Shown here: piece by piece, positions 38,589 through 47,430 of the stretch
Position numbering within the stretch: the first letter of the stretch is position 1
Layout: each line of letters begins with the position of its first letter
Source: an uncultured Paracoccaceae bacterium
GTDB taxonomy: Bacteria > Pseudomonadota > Alphaproteobacteria > Rhodobacterales > Rhodobacteraceae
Assembly (NCBI GenBank): GCA_913061275.1
Contig: CAJXSR010000014.1
Coordinates: 1 to 64,000, forward strand
DNA: 64,000 bases
Direction of reading: 5' to 3'
Program-made: the position numbers and the translations under genes
Notes under the pieces: model-generated
Databases searched by the model: none
The model's input: only the letters and a program-made list of their open reading frames with translations
Told to the model about the DNA's origin: nothing

Positions 38589-39995
38589 ATGACCATTTTA
38601 GCTCACCCAATGTCATTGGTGTATTTCATAGGCGTTGTAACGATTCTTAGTTTGGTTATTTCCCCTCGAAAAGTATCAGTTACAGGTTTTTTTGACGGAA
38701 CGTCACATAAAGGTGCGCAACCTGGTTTATGGATGCTGATTTTAAGTCAGGTCACTACGTGGATTTTTGCACGATCCTTAATGAACGCGGCGATCTTAGG
38801 GTACTTTTACGGCTTTGCAGGCACGCTGGCCTATACATGTTACTACCTAAGTTTCCTAACCGGCATGTATATTGTTATCCAAATGCGCAAGCGTGGTGCG
38901 GGTTCAGTGCAAGATTGGTTGGGCGTACATTTTGGCAAAACGGGGCATGTGGCCTATAATGTTGTGATCGCACTGCGACTTCTATCCGAGGTTTTTGCCA
39001 ACCTTATTGTTGTCGGCCTGATATTTTCCGCAGCCTTTCCAGCCGTAGAATGGGCAAAAACGGGATCAGTTTTAATCTTGGCTATAGTAGGATTGGTTTA
39101 TTCTACATTAGGTGGCTTACGTGCAAGTTTACGTACAGACGTCATGCAAATGCTGGTATTTTTAGTCGTCTTTATCCTAGCTTTTGGGGCTATGATATTA
39201 GGTGATAGCTTTTCTTTTGGTGCTATTTTTGCCGCAGAAGGTGTTCATGCACAAGCAAGCAGACCGGGTTGGATATTAGTGGCTGTCGCATTTTTGCAGG
39301 TGTTTTCTTACCCCGCACATGATCCTGTTATGATGGATCGTGGATTTATTGCAGATGAAGCTACGACGCGCAAAAGTTTTATCCATGCGTTTTGGTTGTC
39401 AGCAGTGTGCATCTTTGGTTTTGGCATGTTTGGTATTCAGGCAGGCATCATGGGGGCCGCCTATGAAGGGCAGTTGTTGGGAACGTGGCAAGTTATGTTT
39501 GGCCCAACTGTTTACTTCTTAATTGCTGCATCTTTATTGATTTCTGCAATGTCGACATTAGACAGTGCATTGGCATCAGCGGCACGTCTTGTCATAGACG
39601 AGTTTAAAGTTGCACCGCGCACAGTACCAAATGGGCGTATTGCGATGTTTGGTTTTATGGCGGCAGGCGCGTTATTGACACTTTGGGGCAACAAAACTTT
39701 GTTTGATGCCGTTGCGGTATCTGGAACTGCTTCAATGTTTTTAACACCGGTTCTAATCTTGGCTTTTGTGTTTAACCGTATTATTCCTTTATGGTCGTTT
39801 TTAGTGGCTTATGTTGCTGCAGTTCTAGGGGCCGCTGCATATATGTACCGTGGTACAGAATTTGTGCAGTTGTTCTTTAACGGTGCGCATAAATACGACC
39901 AGCTTTTGTATATTTGCATTGCGGTTCTTATTATTGGTTTTACGGCTGGTTTAATCGGAATTGCAACGCAAGGAAAGCTTGCTCGCCGCGCATGA
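38589..39995 (+). CDS. Sodium:solute symporter family transporter
   Basis: A 468-residue polytopic membrane protein of the SSS (LeuT-fold) type, with about 12-13 helices. Family-like segments include SVQDWLGVHFGKTGH, VYSTLGGLRASLRTDVMQMLVFL and SLLISAMSTLDSALASAARLVIDEF, the last corresponding to the Na2-site helix. The ATG is preceded by TAAGGA. The solute cannot be named. It stands after the SDR gene with a 103-bp gap, so co-transcription is uncertain. Confidence 0.88.
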   Translation: MTILAHPMSLVYFIGVVTILSLVISPRKVSVTGFFDGTSHKGAQPGLWMLILSQVTTWIFARSLMNAAILGYFYGFAGTLAYTCYYLSFLTGMYIVIQMRKRGAGSVQDWLGVHFGKTGHVAYNVVIALRLLSEVFANLIVVGLIFSAAFPAVEWAKTGSVLILAIVGLVYSTLGGLRASLRTDVMQMLVFLVVFILAFGAMILGDSFSFGAIFAAEGVHAQASRPGWILVAVAFLQVFSYPAHDPVMMDRGFIADEATTRKSFIHAFWLSAVCIFGFGMFGIQAGIMGAAYEGQLLGTWQVMFGPTVYFLIAASLLISAMSTLDSALASAARLVIDEFKVAPRTVPNGRIAMFGFMAAGALLTLWGNKTLFDAVAVSGTASMFLTPVLILAFVFNRIIPLWSFLVAYVAAVLGAAAYMYRGTEFVQLFFNGAHKYDQLLYICIAVLIIGFTAGLIGIATQGKLARRA

Positions 39996-40057
39996 GGCTG
40001 ATAGATCGGGTTTGTACCTGATAAAAAGGGTCGAGATAGTTTTGACGCGAAAAGGCC

Positions 40058-41140
40058 ATGGGTAGTATGCCTGCCAACAAATTGGAATTACAAGATATTA
40101 CCCGCGTCTACGATGGGGTAAACGTGGTAGATGGGTTATCCTTGGCGTTAAAGCCAGGTGAGGTAACGTGTCTGTTAGGCCCTTCTGGCTGCGGTAAATC
40201 TACCAGTCTGCGCATTGCCGCGGGTGTTGATCGGCAGACATCAGGACAAGTGCTAATCGATGGGCAAGTTGTGTCAGATCAATCTGGGCATATGCCACCA
40301 GAGGCGCGTAACATCGGGCTAATATTCCAAGATTTTGCCCTGTTTCCGCATTTGAATGTCGAACGAAATGTCGGGTTTGGCCTGAAAGGATCTAACGCTT
40401 CAAAAAAGGCCCGCGTTTGTGAATTGTTGCAAAAAGTTGATTTAGAAGGATATGTGCATAAATATCCGCATCAGTTATCTGGTGGCGAACAGCAAAGGGT
40501 GGCTTTGGCCCGTGCTTTGGCCCCTAAACCACAGGTTTTGTTAATGGATGAACCGTTTTCAGGTCTTGATGACAGATTGCGCGATGATGTGCGCGATGCA
40601 ACGTTGGAATTGTTGAAATCTGAAAATACCGCAGTTTTATTGGTAACGCACGAGCCTGAAGAAGCCATGCGCATGGCCGATCAAATTGTTTTGATGCGTT
40701 CAGGTCGTATCGTTCAAGCGGGCGCACCGTATAATATTTATAACTCCCCTGTAGACAGACAGGCCGCTGCATTCTTCTCGGATGTGAATGTGATTGAGGG
40801 GGTGGTGAAAAATGCCCTAACAGAAACTCCGTTCGGGCAGTTTCTGACGCCTGGAATGGTGGATGATACAGAAGTTGAAATTATCATTCGCCCGCAGCAT
40901 CTGAAACTTGATTTTGACCGCAAAGGGCGGGGCCCAAACCCGACCGTCACAGATGGTGTGCCTGCTAGGGGCCGTGTGAAGCGTTCACGCTATTTAGGTC
41001 ATCAAAGCGTTGTTGAATTTATGATGGATTATGACAGCAGCGTTTTAAAAGTACTGGTGCCGGGCGTATTTTTACCCAAAGTTGAAACCGCAATGTGGTT
41101 GTCGATGCGCAGGGATCGGTGCTTTTTGTTTAAAAAATAG
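40058..41140 (+). CDS. ABC transporter ATP-binding protein, FbpC/PotA-like
   Basis: A 360-residue importer-type ATPase. It has Walker A (GPSGCGKST), Q-loop (LIFQDFALFPH), signature (LSGGEQQR), Walker B (VLLMDEPF), H-loop (LVTHEPEEA), and a C-terminal regulatory TOBE-like domain after residue 240. The closest designs are iron(III) and polyamine importers. No permease or binding-protein gene is adjacent, so its partners are elsewhere or it serves another role. A second in-frame ATG (40067) is equally plausible as the start. Confidence 0.9.
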   Translation: MGSMPANKLELQDITRVYDGVNVVDGLSLALKPGEVTCLLGPSGCGKSTSLRIAAGVDRQTSGQVLIDGQVVSDQSGHMPPEARNIGLIFQDFALFPHLNVERNVGFGLKGSNASKKARVCELLQKVDLEGYVHKYPHQLSGGEQQRVALARALAPKPQVLLMDEPFSGLDDRLRDDVRDATLELLKSENTAVLLVTHEPEEAMRMADQIVLMRSGRIVQAGAPYNIYNSPVDRQAAAFFSDVNVIEGVVKNALTETPFGQFLTPGMVDDTEVEIIIRPQHLKLDFDRKGRGPNPTVTDGVPARGRVKRSRYLGHQSVVEFMMDYDSSVLKVLVPGVFLPKVETAMWLSMRRDRCFLFKK

Positions 41141-41281
41141 GTAATAACACATAGGTGCGGCGATATTTATGCCCCAATCGAACGTTTTCGGTTTGAACCT
41201 TTGGAAAAAATCCATAAGTGTAACTCGACGAGATCAAAGATATGGCTGCAAATGCCATGTTATCACTTTGGGAGAATTTAA

Positions 41282-41530
41282 ATGTTTCTAACTACACCCC
41301 TGTTTATTCAGAATGTCGGCTTGCCGGGCCTAATCCTTATCGCTGTTGTTGTATTGCTGATGTTTGGACGCGGAAAAGTTTCCAGCCTTATGGGCGAAGT
41401 CGGCAAAGGCATCACCGCTTTCAAAAAAGGCGTGTCTGAAGGCAAAGAAGAAATGGATGCGGCTATCGAAGACGCGTCTGAAACAGCCAAAGACGTTACC
41501 CCGGAAAAAGATAAAAGCGAAAAAAGCTGA
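41282..41530 (+). CDS. tatA: Sec-independent protein translocase subunit TatA
   Basis: An 82-residue protein: a short N-terminal helix ([20 protein letters not shown]) with the FGRGK hinge, an amphipathic helix ([17 protein letters not shown]) and an acidic tail. It polymerises to form the Tat pore for folded proteins such as the DctP protein encoded at 6.1-7.2 kb. Its ATG follows GGGAG. Confidence 0.95.
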   Translation: MFLTTPLFIQNVGLPGLILIAVVVLLMFGRGKVSSLMGEVGKGITAFKKGVSEGKEEMDAAIEDASETAKDVTPEKDKSEKS

Positions 41531-41560
41531 AACGTTCTTTCGGTATAATAGGCGGAAGTT

Positions 41561-42070
41561 ATGTTTGATATTGGATGGTCTGAGTTGATGATTATCGGGG
41601 TGGTGGCGTTGATCGTCGTCGGCCCGAAAGATTTGCCAATGATGTTTCGTAAACTTGGTAATTTCGTAGGCAAAGCGCGTGGCATGGCCCGTGACTTTCA
41701 ATCTGCGATGAATCAGGCGGCAGATGAAAGCGGTGTTAAAGATCTGGCTGATAGCGTGAAAAAAGCGGCTGACATTAAAAGTGATCTTACTGGTAACGCC
41801 ATTGGCGAAAACATGAAAAACTACGCTAAATCATTTACTGATGCGGATGGTGGTGACGACAGTGAAAAGATTGCAGCAGACCTAAAACCTGCGGCAGACG
41901 TACCTTCGGTTAAGCCACCAAAACAAGCGGCGAAAAAAGCACCTGCTAAAAAGCCAGCCGCTAAGAAAGCTGCACCGAAAAAGCCTGTTGCTAAAAAGCC
42001 TGCGGCTAAAAAAGCTGCCGCTAAAAAGCCTGCACCAAAAAAACCTACCGCAACTAAGGCTAAATCATGA
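41561..42070 (+). CDS. tatB: Sec-independent protein translocase subunit TatB
   Basis: A 169-residue protein. The N-terminal helix with GWSELMIIGVVALIVVGPKDLPMM and an amphipathic helix are typical of TatB, the receptor partner of TatC. The last ~50 residues are an Ala/Lys/Pro-rich histone-H1-like tract of KKPAAKKA repeats, very similar in composition to the tract in the nuo-operon protein at 17.5-18.2 kb. It overlaps tatC by 4 bp (ATGA). Confidence 0.94.
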   Translation: MFDIGWSELMIIGVVALIVVGPKDLPMMFRKLGNFVGKARGMARDFQSAMNQAADESGVKDLADSVKKAADIKSDLTGNAIGENMKNYAKSFTDADGGDDSEKIAADLKPAADVPSVKPPKQAAKKAPAKKPAAKKAAPKKPVAKKPAAKKAAAKKPAPKKPTATKAKS

Positions 42071-42927
42071 GCGACAAGACGGAAATTGAAGACAGCTCTG
42101 CACCGTTGATTGAGCATTTAACCGAATTGCGTTCGCGGCTGATTTATTCAATTATTGCATTTATTGTCGGTATTTTGGTCACGTTTTATTTCGCCCCTAC
42201 TTTGTTGAAATTTCTGCTGGAACCTACTGCGAAGATCTTGATCTCGTATGGCCAAAAGCCGGATTTTTCCACTTTCGCTGCACAAGAGAACTTTTTTGTT
42301 TATTTCCGCATCTCGGTATTGATGGGTTTTGCCGTCTCATTCCCGATGATCGCCTTTCAACTTTGGCGGTTTGTGGCACCCGGCCTGTATAAAAATGAAA
42401 AAGGCGCGTTTTTACCGTTTATCGTGGCATCGCCTTTGTTGTTTCTAACTGGGGCTGCTTTTGCGCATTATGCGGTTACACCTTTGGCGATGAACTTTTT
42501 TATCGGCTTTAGTGATTTTCTGACCGAAGGCGGCGATGTGGCTGTTGGCGGGCTAAGCGAGACGGGTAATACCTTTATTCCACGGGTACAGGACATTCTG
42601 GATTTAACCCTGAAATTCATCTTTGCATTTGGTCTTTGCTTTCAGCTGCCTGTGTTGATGACGCTATTGGGTATGGCGGGGCTTGTTTCGGCGCAGGGTA
42701 TGAAAAACATGCGCAAATATGCGGTTGTAGCCATACTGACACTGGCCGCGATTGTGACACCGCCTGATGTTGTGACCCAGGTGATTTTATTTACAGTGGT
42801 TTATTTACTGTATGAGATTTCCATTCAACTGGTTGCCGCAGTAGAGCGCAAACGTGAAAAGAAATTACGCGATGATGGTTATTACGACGATGAAGATGAT
42901 GCGGATGACGTTAAGGATGATGAATGA
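42067..42927 (+). CDS. tatC: Sec-independent protein translocase subunit TatC
   Basis: A 286-residue, six-helix protein that recognises twin-arginine signals. The conserved N-terminal HLTELRSRLIYSI with the signal-contact Glu, FVAPGLYKNEKGAFLPF, and the C-terminal PPDVVTQ are visible. The tail is acidic (DDEDDADDVKDDE). It is coupled to tatB and to the next ATPase gene by ATGA overlaps. Confidence 0.97.
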   Translation: MSDKTEIEDSSAPLIEHLTELRSRLIYSIIAFIVGILVTFYFAPTLLKFLLEPTAKILISYGQKPDFSTFAAQENFFVYFRISVLMGFAVSFPMIAFQLWRFVAPGLYKNEKGAFLPFIVASPLLFLTGAAFAHYAVTPLAMNFFIGFSDFLTEGGDVAVGGLSETGNTFIPRVQDILDLTLKFIFAFGLCFQLPVLMTLLGMAGLVSAQGMKNMRKYAVVAILTLAAIVTPPDVVTQVILFTVVYLLYEISIQLVAAVERKREKKLRDDGYYDDEDDADDVKDDE

Positions 42928-43751
42928 ACGAGGATACTTTAAAACGGATAGCAGAGGCGTTAGAACGCATCAGCCCAAAGCCGTTTGAAGCGCCTGACTT
43001 TTCATCCGCCGATGCGTTTGTCTGGCATGTTGGCCCAGACCGTCTAGACCCTGTTAGCCGTATTAACCGCGTTGATATTGATCTGCTGGTCGGTGTTGAT
43101 AGTGCGCGTGATACCCTGCTTGAAAACACCCGCCAATTTGCTGCAGGCTTGCCTGCCAATAATGCGCTTTTATGGGGCGCGCGTGGTATGGGAAAATCAT
43201 CACTGGTTAAGGCAGTTCATGCAACAGTTAGTGGCGTGAAACTGGTTGAGGTGCAGCGTGAAGACCTGCCAAGTATCGGGCGGTTGTTGGCAATTTTACG
43301 GTTAACAGATGAACGGTTCTTGCTTTTTTGTGACGATCTGAGTTTCAGCAATGATGATACGCATTACAAATCTTTAAAAGCGGTACTGGATGGCGGGGTA
43401 GAGGGGCGGCCGGAAAATGTCGTGCTTTATGCCACTTCAAATCGGCGTCATTTGATGCCACGTGATATGATTGAAAATGAACGGTCTACGGCAATTAATC
43501 CAGCCGAAGCGGTTGAGGAAAAAGTTTCCTTGTCTGATCGCTTTGGCCTGTGGTTAGGGTTTTATGGCTGCGATCAGGATGATTATCTGTCGATGGTGCG
43601 TGGCTATTGCGATGCTTACGGGATTGTTATTTCGGATGAAGTTCTGCGGGCAGAAGCGATAGAATGGCAAGCCACACGTGGTAACCGTTCGGGCCGTGTG
43701 GCGTGGCAATTCATCGTGGATTTGGCCGGGCGCAAAGGTGTGGTTTTGTAG
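42924..43751 (+). CDS. DUF815-family AAA-type ATPase
   Basis: A 275-residue P-loop ATPase. Walker A is GARGMGKSSLV, Walker B-like is LLFCDDLSF, and later segments are YATSNRRHLMPRDM and RSGRVAWQF. DUF815 ATPases are widespread in proteobacteria and their role is not established. Translational coupling to tatC (ATGA at 42924-42927) suggests a link to export or envelope work in this lineage, but that is inference. Confidence 0.9.
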   Translation: MNEDTLKRIAEALERISPKPFEAPDFSSADAFVWHVGPDRLDPVSRINRVDIDLLVGVDSARDTLLENTRQFAAGLPANNALLWGARGMGKSSLVKAVHATVSGVKLVEVQREDLPSIGRLLAILRLTDERFLLFCDDLSFSNDDTHYKSLKAVLDGGVEGRPENVVLYATSNRRHLMPRDMIENERSTAINPAEAVEEKVSLSDRFGLWLGFYGCDQDDYLSMVRGYCDAYGIVISDEVLRAEAIEWQATRGNRSGRVAWQFIVDLAGRKGVVL

Positions 43752-43859
43752 GTTCTAATGGAAATGTCGCAGTTGGGACGCATAGTTAAGTATATGAAAT
43801 TATTTATTTATCCCAAAAAAGTGGTACCCTTTCACAAATGTATTTAGGGGGATTGATGT

Positions 43860-44015
43860 ATGTCCTCAATCAAACTCGTAGCGCCTGACCAGGAACGAAT
43901 TGCGTTCGTAAATCGTTCAGGGATGGGTGCGAATGCGCCCTCCCGTTGGGGTAGTGGGAATTGCAAAGCAAATCCCACCTGTCGGGCGCGGCCCAACGCT
44001 AAAGCAATGGGCTAA
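43860..44015 (+). CDS. Possible 51-residue small protein
   Basis: An open frame starting MSSIKLVAPDQERIAFVNRS, with an AGGGGG site about 8 nt before its ATG. It overlaps a chain of strong hairpins, so the frame may be fortuitous within a structured element. Two Cys (positions 35 and 41) are present; no family is recognised. Treat as low-confidence. Confidence 0.3.
   Translation: MSSIKLVAPDQERIAFVNRSGMGANAPSRWGSGNCKANPTCRARPNAKAMG
43893..43998. repeat. Hairpin-rich element (structured RNA or dispersed repeat)
   Basis: Several stems follow one another. GAACG/CGTTC lies at 43893-43907. A six-pair stem with a GAAT loop lies at 43925-43940. An 11-position stem (10 paired, AAA loop) lies at 43954-43978. 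The last is enclosed by CGTTGGG (43944-43950) pairing with CCCAACG (43992-43998). The pattern resembles intergenic repeats seen in Rhodobacterales. It could be a structured RNA; no known RNA family is recognised. Confidence 0.5.
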
Positions 44016-44038
44016 GTTGGATGGAGCTTGAAGGGGAG

Positions 44039-44808
44039 TTATTTTGAAGAATTGGTGTCTTCATTGGCAACAGTTTTGCTGTCGATGACAGGTTGATTTT
44101 CCAATCGGGTGAAGTTGAATGTTGTGGACATTCCAATAACCATAACCAAGCCACCCAGATTAATTATCGAGATTGCAATTATAAGAAATAGCTTGCCGTA
44201 AAAATTCCAATCTAAATCGGAAATGTGCAGTAAAGCAGACACAGTTAAAAACAAATGTGTTACGGGAAATATAAGTATAATCAGAACTATAAGGAGGTTA
44301 ATTATAGAGGCAAAAATAGCGAAGCCACACTTGTGCTGGTATATATCTTCACCCCAGATGTTCATTTTAGCCCTAAATACTTTTAAAAATAGCTCAAAGT
44401 ACTTGCGTGAAGCATTGAAAAAGTCTGGATCAATATAATCGTTTCTAACAATTCTGTTCCCAAATTGATCTATTATAGCTGAATAGCATTGGTTTGTTAC
44501 AAAGCCGCACATAGAAAGAAGAATGTAATTGCCGATGCGAAAAGCAGTATTTCTGTTACAGCAGGTATTGAAGAAACTTGAATGCCAAGACTTGGAATAG
44601 CCCAGTCCTTTCCATTTATAGTCCAAAACAACAAAGCATCGGTCAGAAATATAGATTTAATTAGTTTCTCAAGTTTTGCTTCGGATAATTTTTGCATTTC
44701 TAAGTAGCTATTGTAAGTTTTTTGGTTAAAAATATTTGTTTTATCCAAGTTCATTTCAACATCTAAAGTCATACTTAATCGAGTGATTGGAGTGAGCTTT
44801 ATATCCAT
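44039..44808 (-). pseudogene. Frameshifted multi-helix membrane protein, unknown
   Basis: Two overlapping minus-strand frames fit one broken gene. The first (44808 down to 44497) starts MDIKLTPITRLSMTLDVEMN and reaches a hydrophobic stretch before an early stop. The second (from about 44520 down to 44039) continues with VTNQCYSAIIDQFGNRIV and two more membrane segments. A single-base change near 44505-44525, in a run of TTC/TTT codons, would restore one protein of about 255 residues. The region is distinctly AT-rich compared with its neighbours. It may be a real pseudogene, an assembly error, or programmed frameshifting. No family is recognised. Confidence 0.6.
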
Positions 44809-44877
44809 TTTAATATCTTCCTTTGTTGAAAACCCTTTAAGCTAAGAAACTTGTTGCTATTTGTTTGCCAAAGCCGC

Positions 44878-45183
44878 CTACCGCTCAATCTCCATCACCT
44901 GCCTTAACTTCCCCGTCCCCCGATCATAAATCAAAATACGACTGTCGCTGGTCACTACGGCAAACCAGTCGGGGCCTTGGGTGAATGTTTCGGCCTTGCT
45001 GCCATCTGGCAGGGTAATTGAACTTGGCAGTGGTAATTCGGGCGTTGTTGGTGCTAAGCGCATGACAAGCATCACAATCAGGGTTAGAAAGCCCACAATC
45101 ATTACCACCATCAGGGCTGTGACCAGTCGGCGCAATAGACGCAGGTTGCTCGGCTCGGCAACATCGTCGGAAAGTTCATTCAT
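44878..45183 (-). CDS. Small single-helix membrane protein (DUF6476-like)
   Basis: A 101-residue protein: a short cytoplasmic N-terminus (MNELSDDVAEPSNLRLLRRL), one transmembrane helix (VTALMVVMIVGFLTLIVMLVM) and a C-terminal domain with LPDGSKAETFTQGPDWFAVVTSDSRILIYDRGTGKLRQVMEI, resembling a short beta-propeller-like blade. I associate it with DUF6476, but from memory. The start ATG (45183-45181) overlaps the divergent synthase ATG (45182-45184) in the palindrome CATG; longer readings would run inside that gene. Confidence 0.7.
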   Translation of the reverse strand: MNELSDDVAEPSNLRLLRRLVTALMVVMIVGFLTLIVMLVMRLAPTTPELPLPSSITLPDGSKAETFTQGPDWFAVVTSDSRILIYDRGTGKLRQVMEIER

Positions 45184-46237
45184 GTCAGACCCTACTTCTA
45201 ATCCTGATGATCGATTGATCGTTTTAACGCTTAATGACGCGCCACCACCCCGTCTTGATAAAGCTTTAGCGGCTGTTGTGCCAGAGGGTGTGACGCTTAG
45301 CCGTTCGATGCTGACGAAACTTATTGAAGGTGGCGCTGTTTCACGCGCTGGTGGCGATCCTGTCACGGTTTTGAAAACAAAAGGTAAAGCGGGTGAAGAA
45401 TGGCATATCATTTTGCCCAAACCCGCCACGCTTGAAGCTGAACCAGAAGATATACTAATAGAAGTTGTTTATGAAGATGACGACCTAATTGTTGTGAACA
45501 AAGCATCGGGCATGGTGGTGCATCCCGCCCCTGGCTCTGAAACGGGGACGTTGGTAAACGCTTTGTTGCACCATTGTGGGGATAGCCTGTCAGGTGTGGG
45601 CGGCATGAAACGGCCCGGCATCGTTCACCGTATTGACAAAGATACATCTGGTTTGCTGATCGTTGCTAAATCTGATGCGGCACATCAAGGATTGGCGGCG
45701 CAATTTGCCGCTCATACGATTGAACGGCGTTATATCGCGTTTACGCACGGTGCGCCCAGCCGTTCTGACCCCCGCATTGCAGGGTTGCAAGGGGTAGGGT
45801 TTGAAGAAGGTGGTGTGATCCGTATTGCTACAAATATTGCGCGCCATAAAACCGATCGCAAACGCATGGCCGTGGTTAATGATGCTGGCCGCCATGCCAT
45901 CACGCGTATGGCGTTAGTGGAAAGCTATGGTGCGGATGATCGACCCCATGCTGCTAAAGTTGAATGTTGGCTGGAAACAGGCCGCACCCATCAAATTAGG
46001 GTTCATGCCAGCCACGTTGGCCACGGTTTGATAGGGGATCCGATATACGGGAAACGGAAAAGCTTACCGATGAAGGCTTTCACGGATGAAGGTCGCGCTT
46101 TTATCGAAGGTTTCAAAAGGCAAGCACTACATGCGGCGACAATCGGCTTCATTCACCCAGTTTCAAAAAAACAGTTGCGCTTTAGCTCGGAATTGCCCAA
46201 AGATTTGCGGCAATTACAACGGGTTCTTTCAGTATAA
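45182..46237 (+). CDS. RluA-family rRNA pseudouridine synthase (RluD/RluC type)
   Basis: A 351-residue enzyme that isomerises uridines in 23S rRNA. An N-terminal S4-like RNA-binding segment (PRLDKALAAVVPEGVTLSRSMLTKLIEGGAV) precedes the catalytic domain. The catalytic motif is GIVHRIDKDTSGLLIVAK, with the nucleophile Asp, and LETGRTHQIRVH is conserved. The start is ATG 45182; an in-frame extension to 44981 is only the reverse of the divergent gene. It lies upstream of rpoH. Confidence 0.9.
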   Translation: MSDPTSNPDDRLIVLTLNDAPPPRLDKALAAVVPEGVTLSRSMLTKLIEGGAVSRAGGDPVTVLKTKGKAGEEWHIILPKPATLEAEPEDILIEVVYEDDDLIVVNKASGMVVHPAPGSETGTLVNALLHHCGDSLSGVGGMKRPGIVHRIDKDTSGLLIVAKSDAAHQGLAAQFAAHTIERRYIAFTHGAPSRSDPRIAGLQGVGFEEGGVIRIATNIARHKTDRKRMAVVNDAGRHAITRMALVESYGADDRPHAAKVECWLETGRTHQIRVHASHVGHGLIGDPIYGKRKSLPMKAFTDEGRAFIEGFKRQALHAATIGFIHPVSKKQLRFSSELPKDLRQLQRVLSV

Positions 46238-46244
46238 GCAGTTG

Positions 46245-46311
46245 AGAATATTATATATTGCTAATTATAAGTATTAATAAGCATATTCTATAATGTTCTG
46301 ACGTCGCGTCA
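46245..46311. promoter_or_regulatory. Palindromic AT-rich region between pseudouridine synthase and rpoH
   Basis: An imperfect inverted repeat pairs 46245-46261 with 46281-46299, followed by the perfect TGACG-TCG-CGTCA at 46299-46311. It may hold the synthase terminator, the rpoH promoter or a regulator site. No clear sigma-32-type promoter can be assigned by eye. Confidence 0.4.
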
Positions 46312-46378
46312 ATATATATTGTATTTTTACTTTAAGACCCCAAATAAATAACATGTTAATAACCACGGGGGTTAAATC

Positions 46379-47272
46379 ATGAGCTATACAAATCTACCAG
46401 TGCCGTCACCGGAACAGGGCCTGAACAGCTATATGCAATCTATCCGTAAGTTCCCAATGTTGGAGCCAGAAGAAGAATATATGCTGGCTAAAGCTTGGGT
46501 TGAACGCGAAGATGCGCAAGCAGCCCACAAACTGGTTACATCGCACCTACGGTTGGCTGCCAAAATGGCGATGGGGTATCGTGGGTATGGCTTGCCGATT
46601 GCCGAAGTTGTATCCGAGGCAAATGTGGGATTGATGCAGGCGGTCAAACGTTTTGACCCTGAAAAGGGGTTCCGCTTGTCGACCTATGCAATGTGGTGGA
46701 TTCGCGCCAGCATTCAGGAATTTGTCTTGCGCAGTTGGTCTTTGGTAAAAATGGGTACCACATCGGCGCAAAAGAAGTTGTTTTTTAATCTGCGTAAAGC
46801 CAAGAACAAAATTGGCGTTATGGAAGAAGGCGATATGCGCCCCGAACATGTAGCGCAAATTGCCAACGATTTGAATGTGACGGAAAAAGAAGTGACCTCT
46901 ATGAACCGCCGCATGTCTGGTGGGGACGCATCACTGAACGTGCGTGTTGGGGGTGATGACGGTGAAGGTGCGGCAGAGTTTCAGGACTGGCTACAAGACG
47001 AAGATGCCGACCAAGCCGCCGATTACGCCGAACGCAATGAGTTAGAAGCGCGGCGTGAATTGATGGCAGAAGCTATGGTTGTACTGAACGACCGTGAGAA
47101 AGACATTCTGACCAAACGCAAGTTGCAAGACAAACCGATGACACTGGAAGTGCTGTCGGGTGAATATGATGTCAGCCGTGAACGCATTCGCCAAATTGAG
47201 GTGCGCGCATTCGAAAAACTACAGGAAAAGATGCGTGAACTGGCGGTGGAGCGCGGGATGATGAAGGGTTAA
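46379..47272 (+). CDS. rpoH: RNA polymerase heat-shock sigma factor RpoH
   Basis: A 297-residue sigma-32-type factor. Region 2 contains SEANVGLMQAVKRFDPEKGFRLSTYAMWWIRASIQEFVL, and the RpoH box, typical of heat-shock sigmas, is QKKLFFNLRKAK. Region 4 is LSGEYDVSRERIRQIEVRAFEKLQEKM. It starts at ATG 46379 behind GGGGG. Rhodobacterales often have two rpoH genes; the N-terminus SYTNLPVPSPEQGLNSYM resembles RpoHI. Confidence 0.96.
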   Translation: MSYTNLPVPSPEQGLNSYMQSIRKFPMLEPEEEYMLAKAWVEREDAQAAHKLVTSHLRLAAKMAMGYRGYGLPIAEVVSEANVGLMQAVKRFDPEKGFRLSTYAMWWIRASIQEFVLRSWSLVKMGTTSAQKKLFFNLRKAKNKIGVMEEGDMRPEHVAQIANDLNVTEKEVTSMNRRMSGGDASLNVRVGGDDGEGAAEFQDWLQDEDADQAADYAERNELEARRELMAEAMVVLNDREKDILTKRKLQDKPMTLEVLSGEYDVSRERIRQIEVRAFEKLQEKMRELAVERGMMKG

Positions 47273-47430
47273 TAAGCCTTACTTGTCCGCTATGTCGAAA
47301 ATCGACTACCACTTGTGCAATTTCTGGCTTGTTCTTACGCCATAGCTTTGTCAAAGTTTACAGTAAGCGTATTAAAATCGGGTGTGTTGTTGAAAATACC
47401 GCACACCTGAAATTTGATCGGAGTTTACGA

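Noticed and set aside
44981..45181. N-terminal extension of the pseudouridine synthase
   Set aside because: The extra residues are the antisense of the divergent membrane protein gene, and ATG 45182 fits the family.
46245..46311. Calling the rpoH leader an RNA thermometer
   Set aside because: The palindromes lie about 70 bases before the start codon and do not obviously cover the ribosome site.
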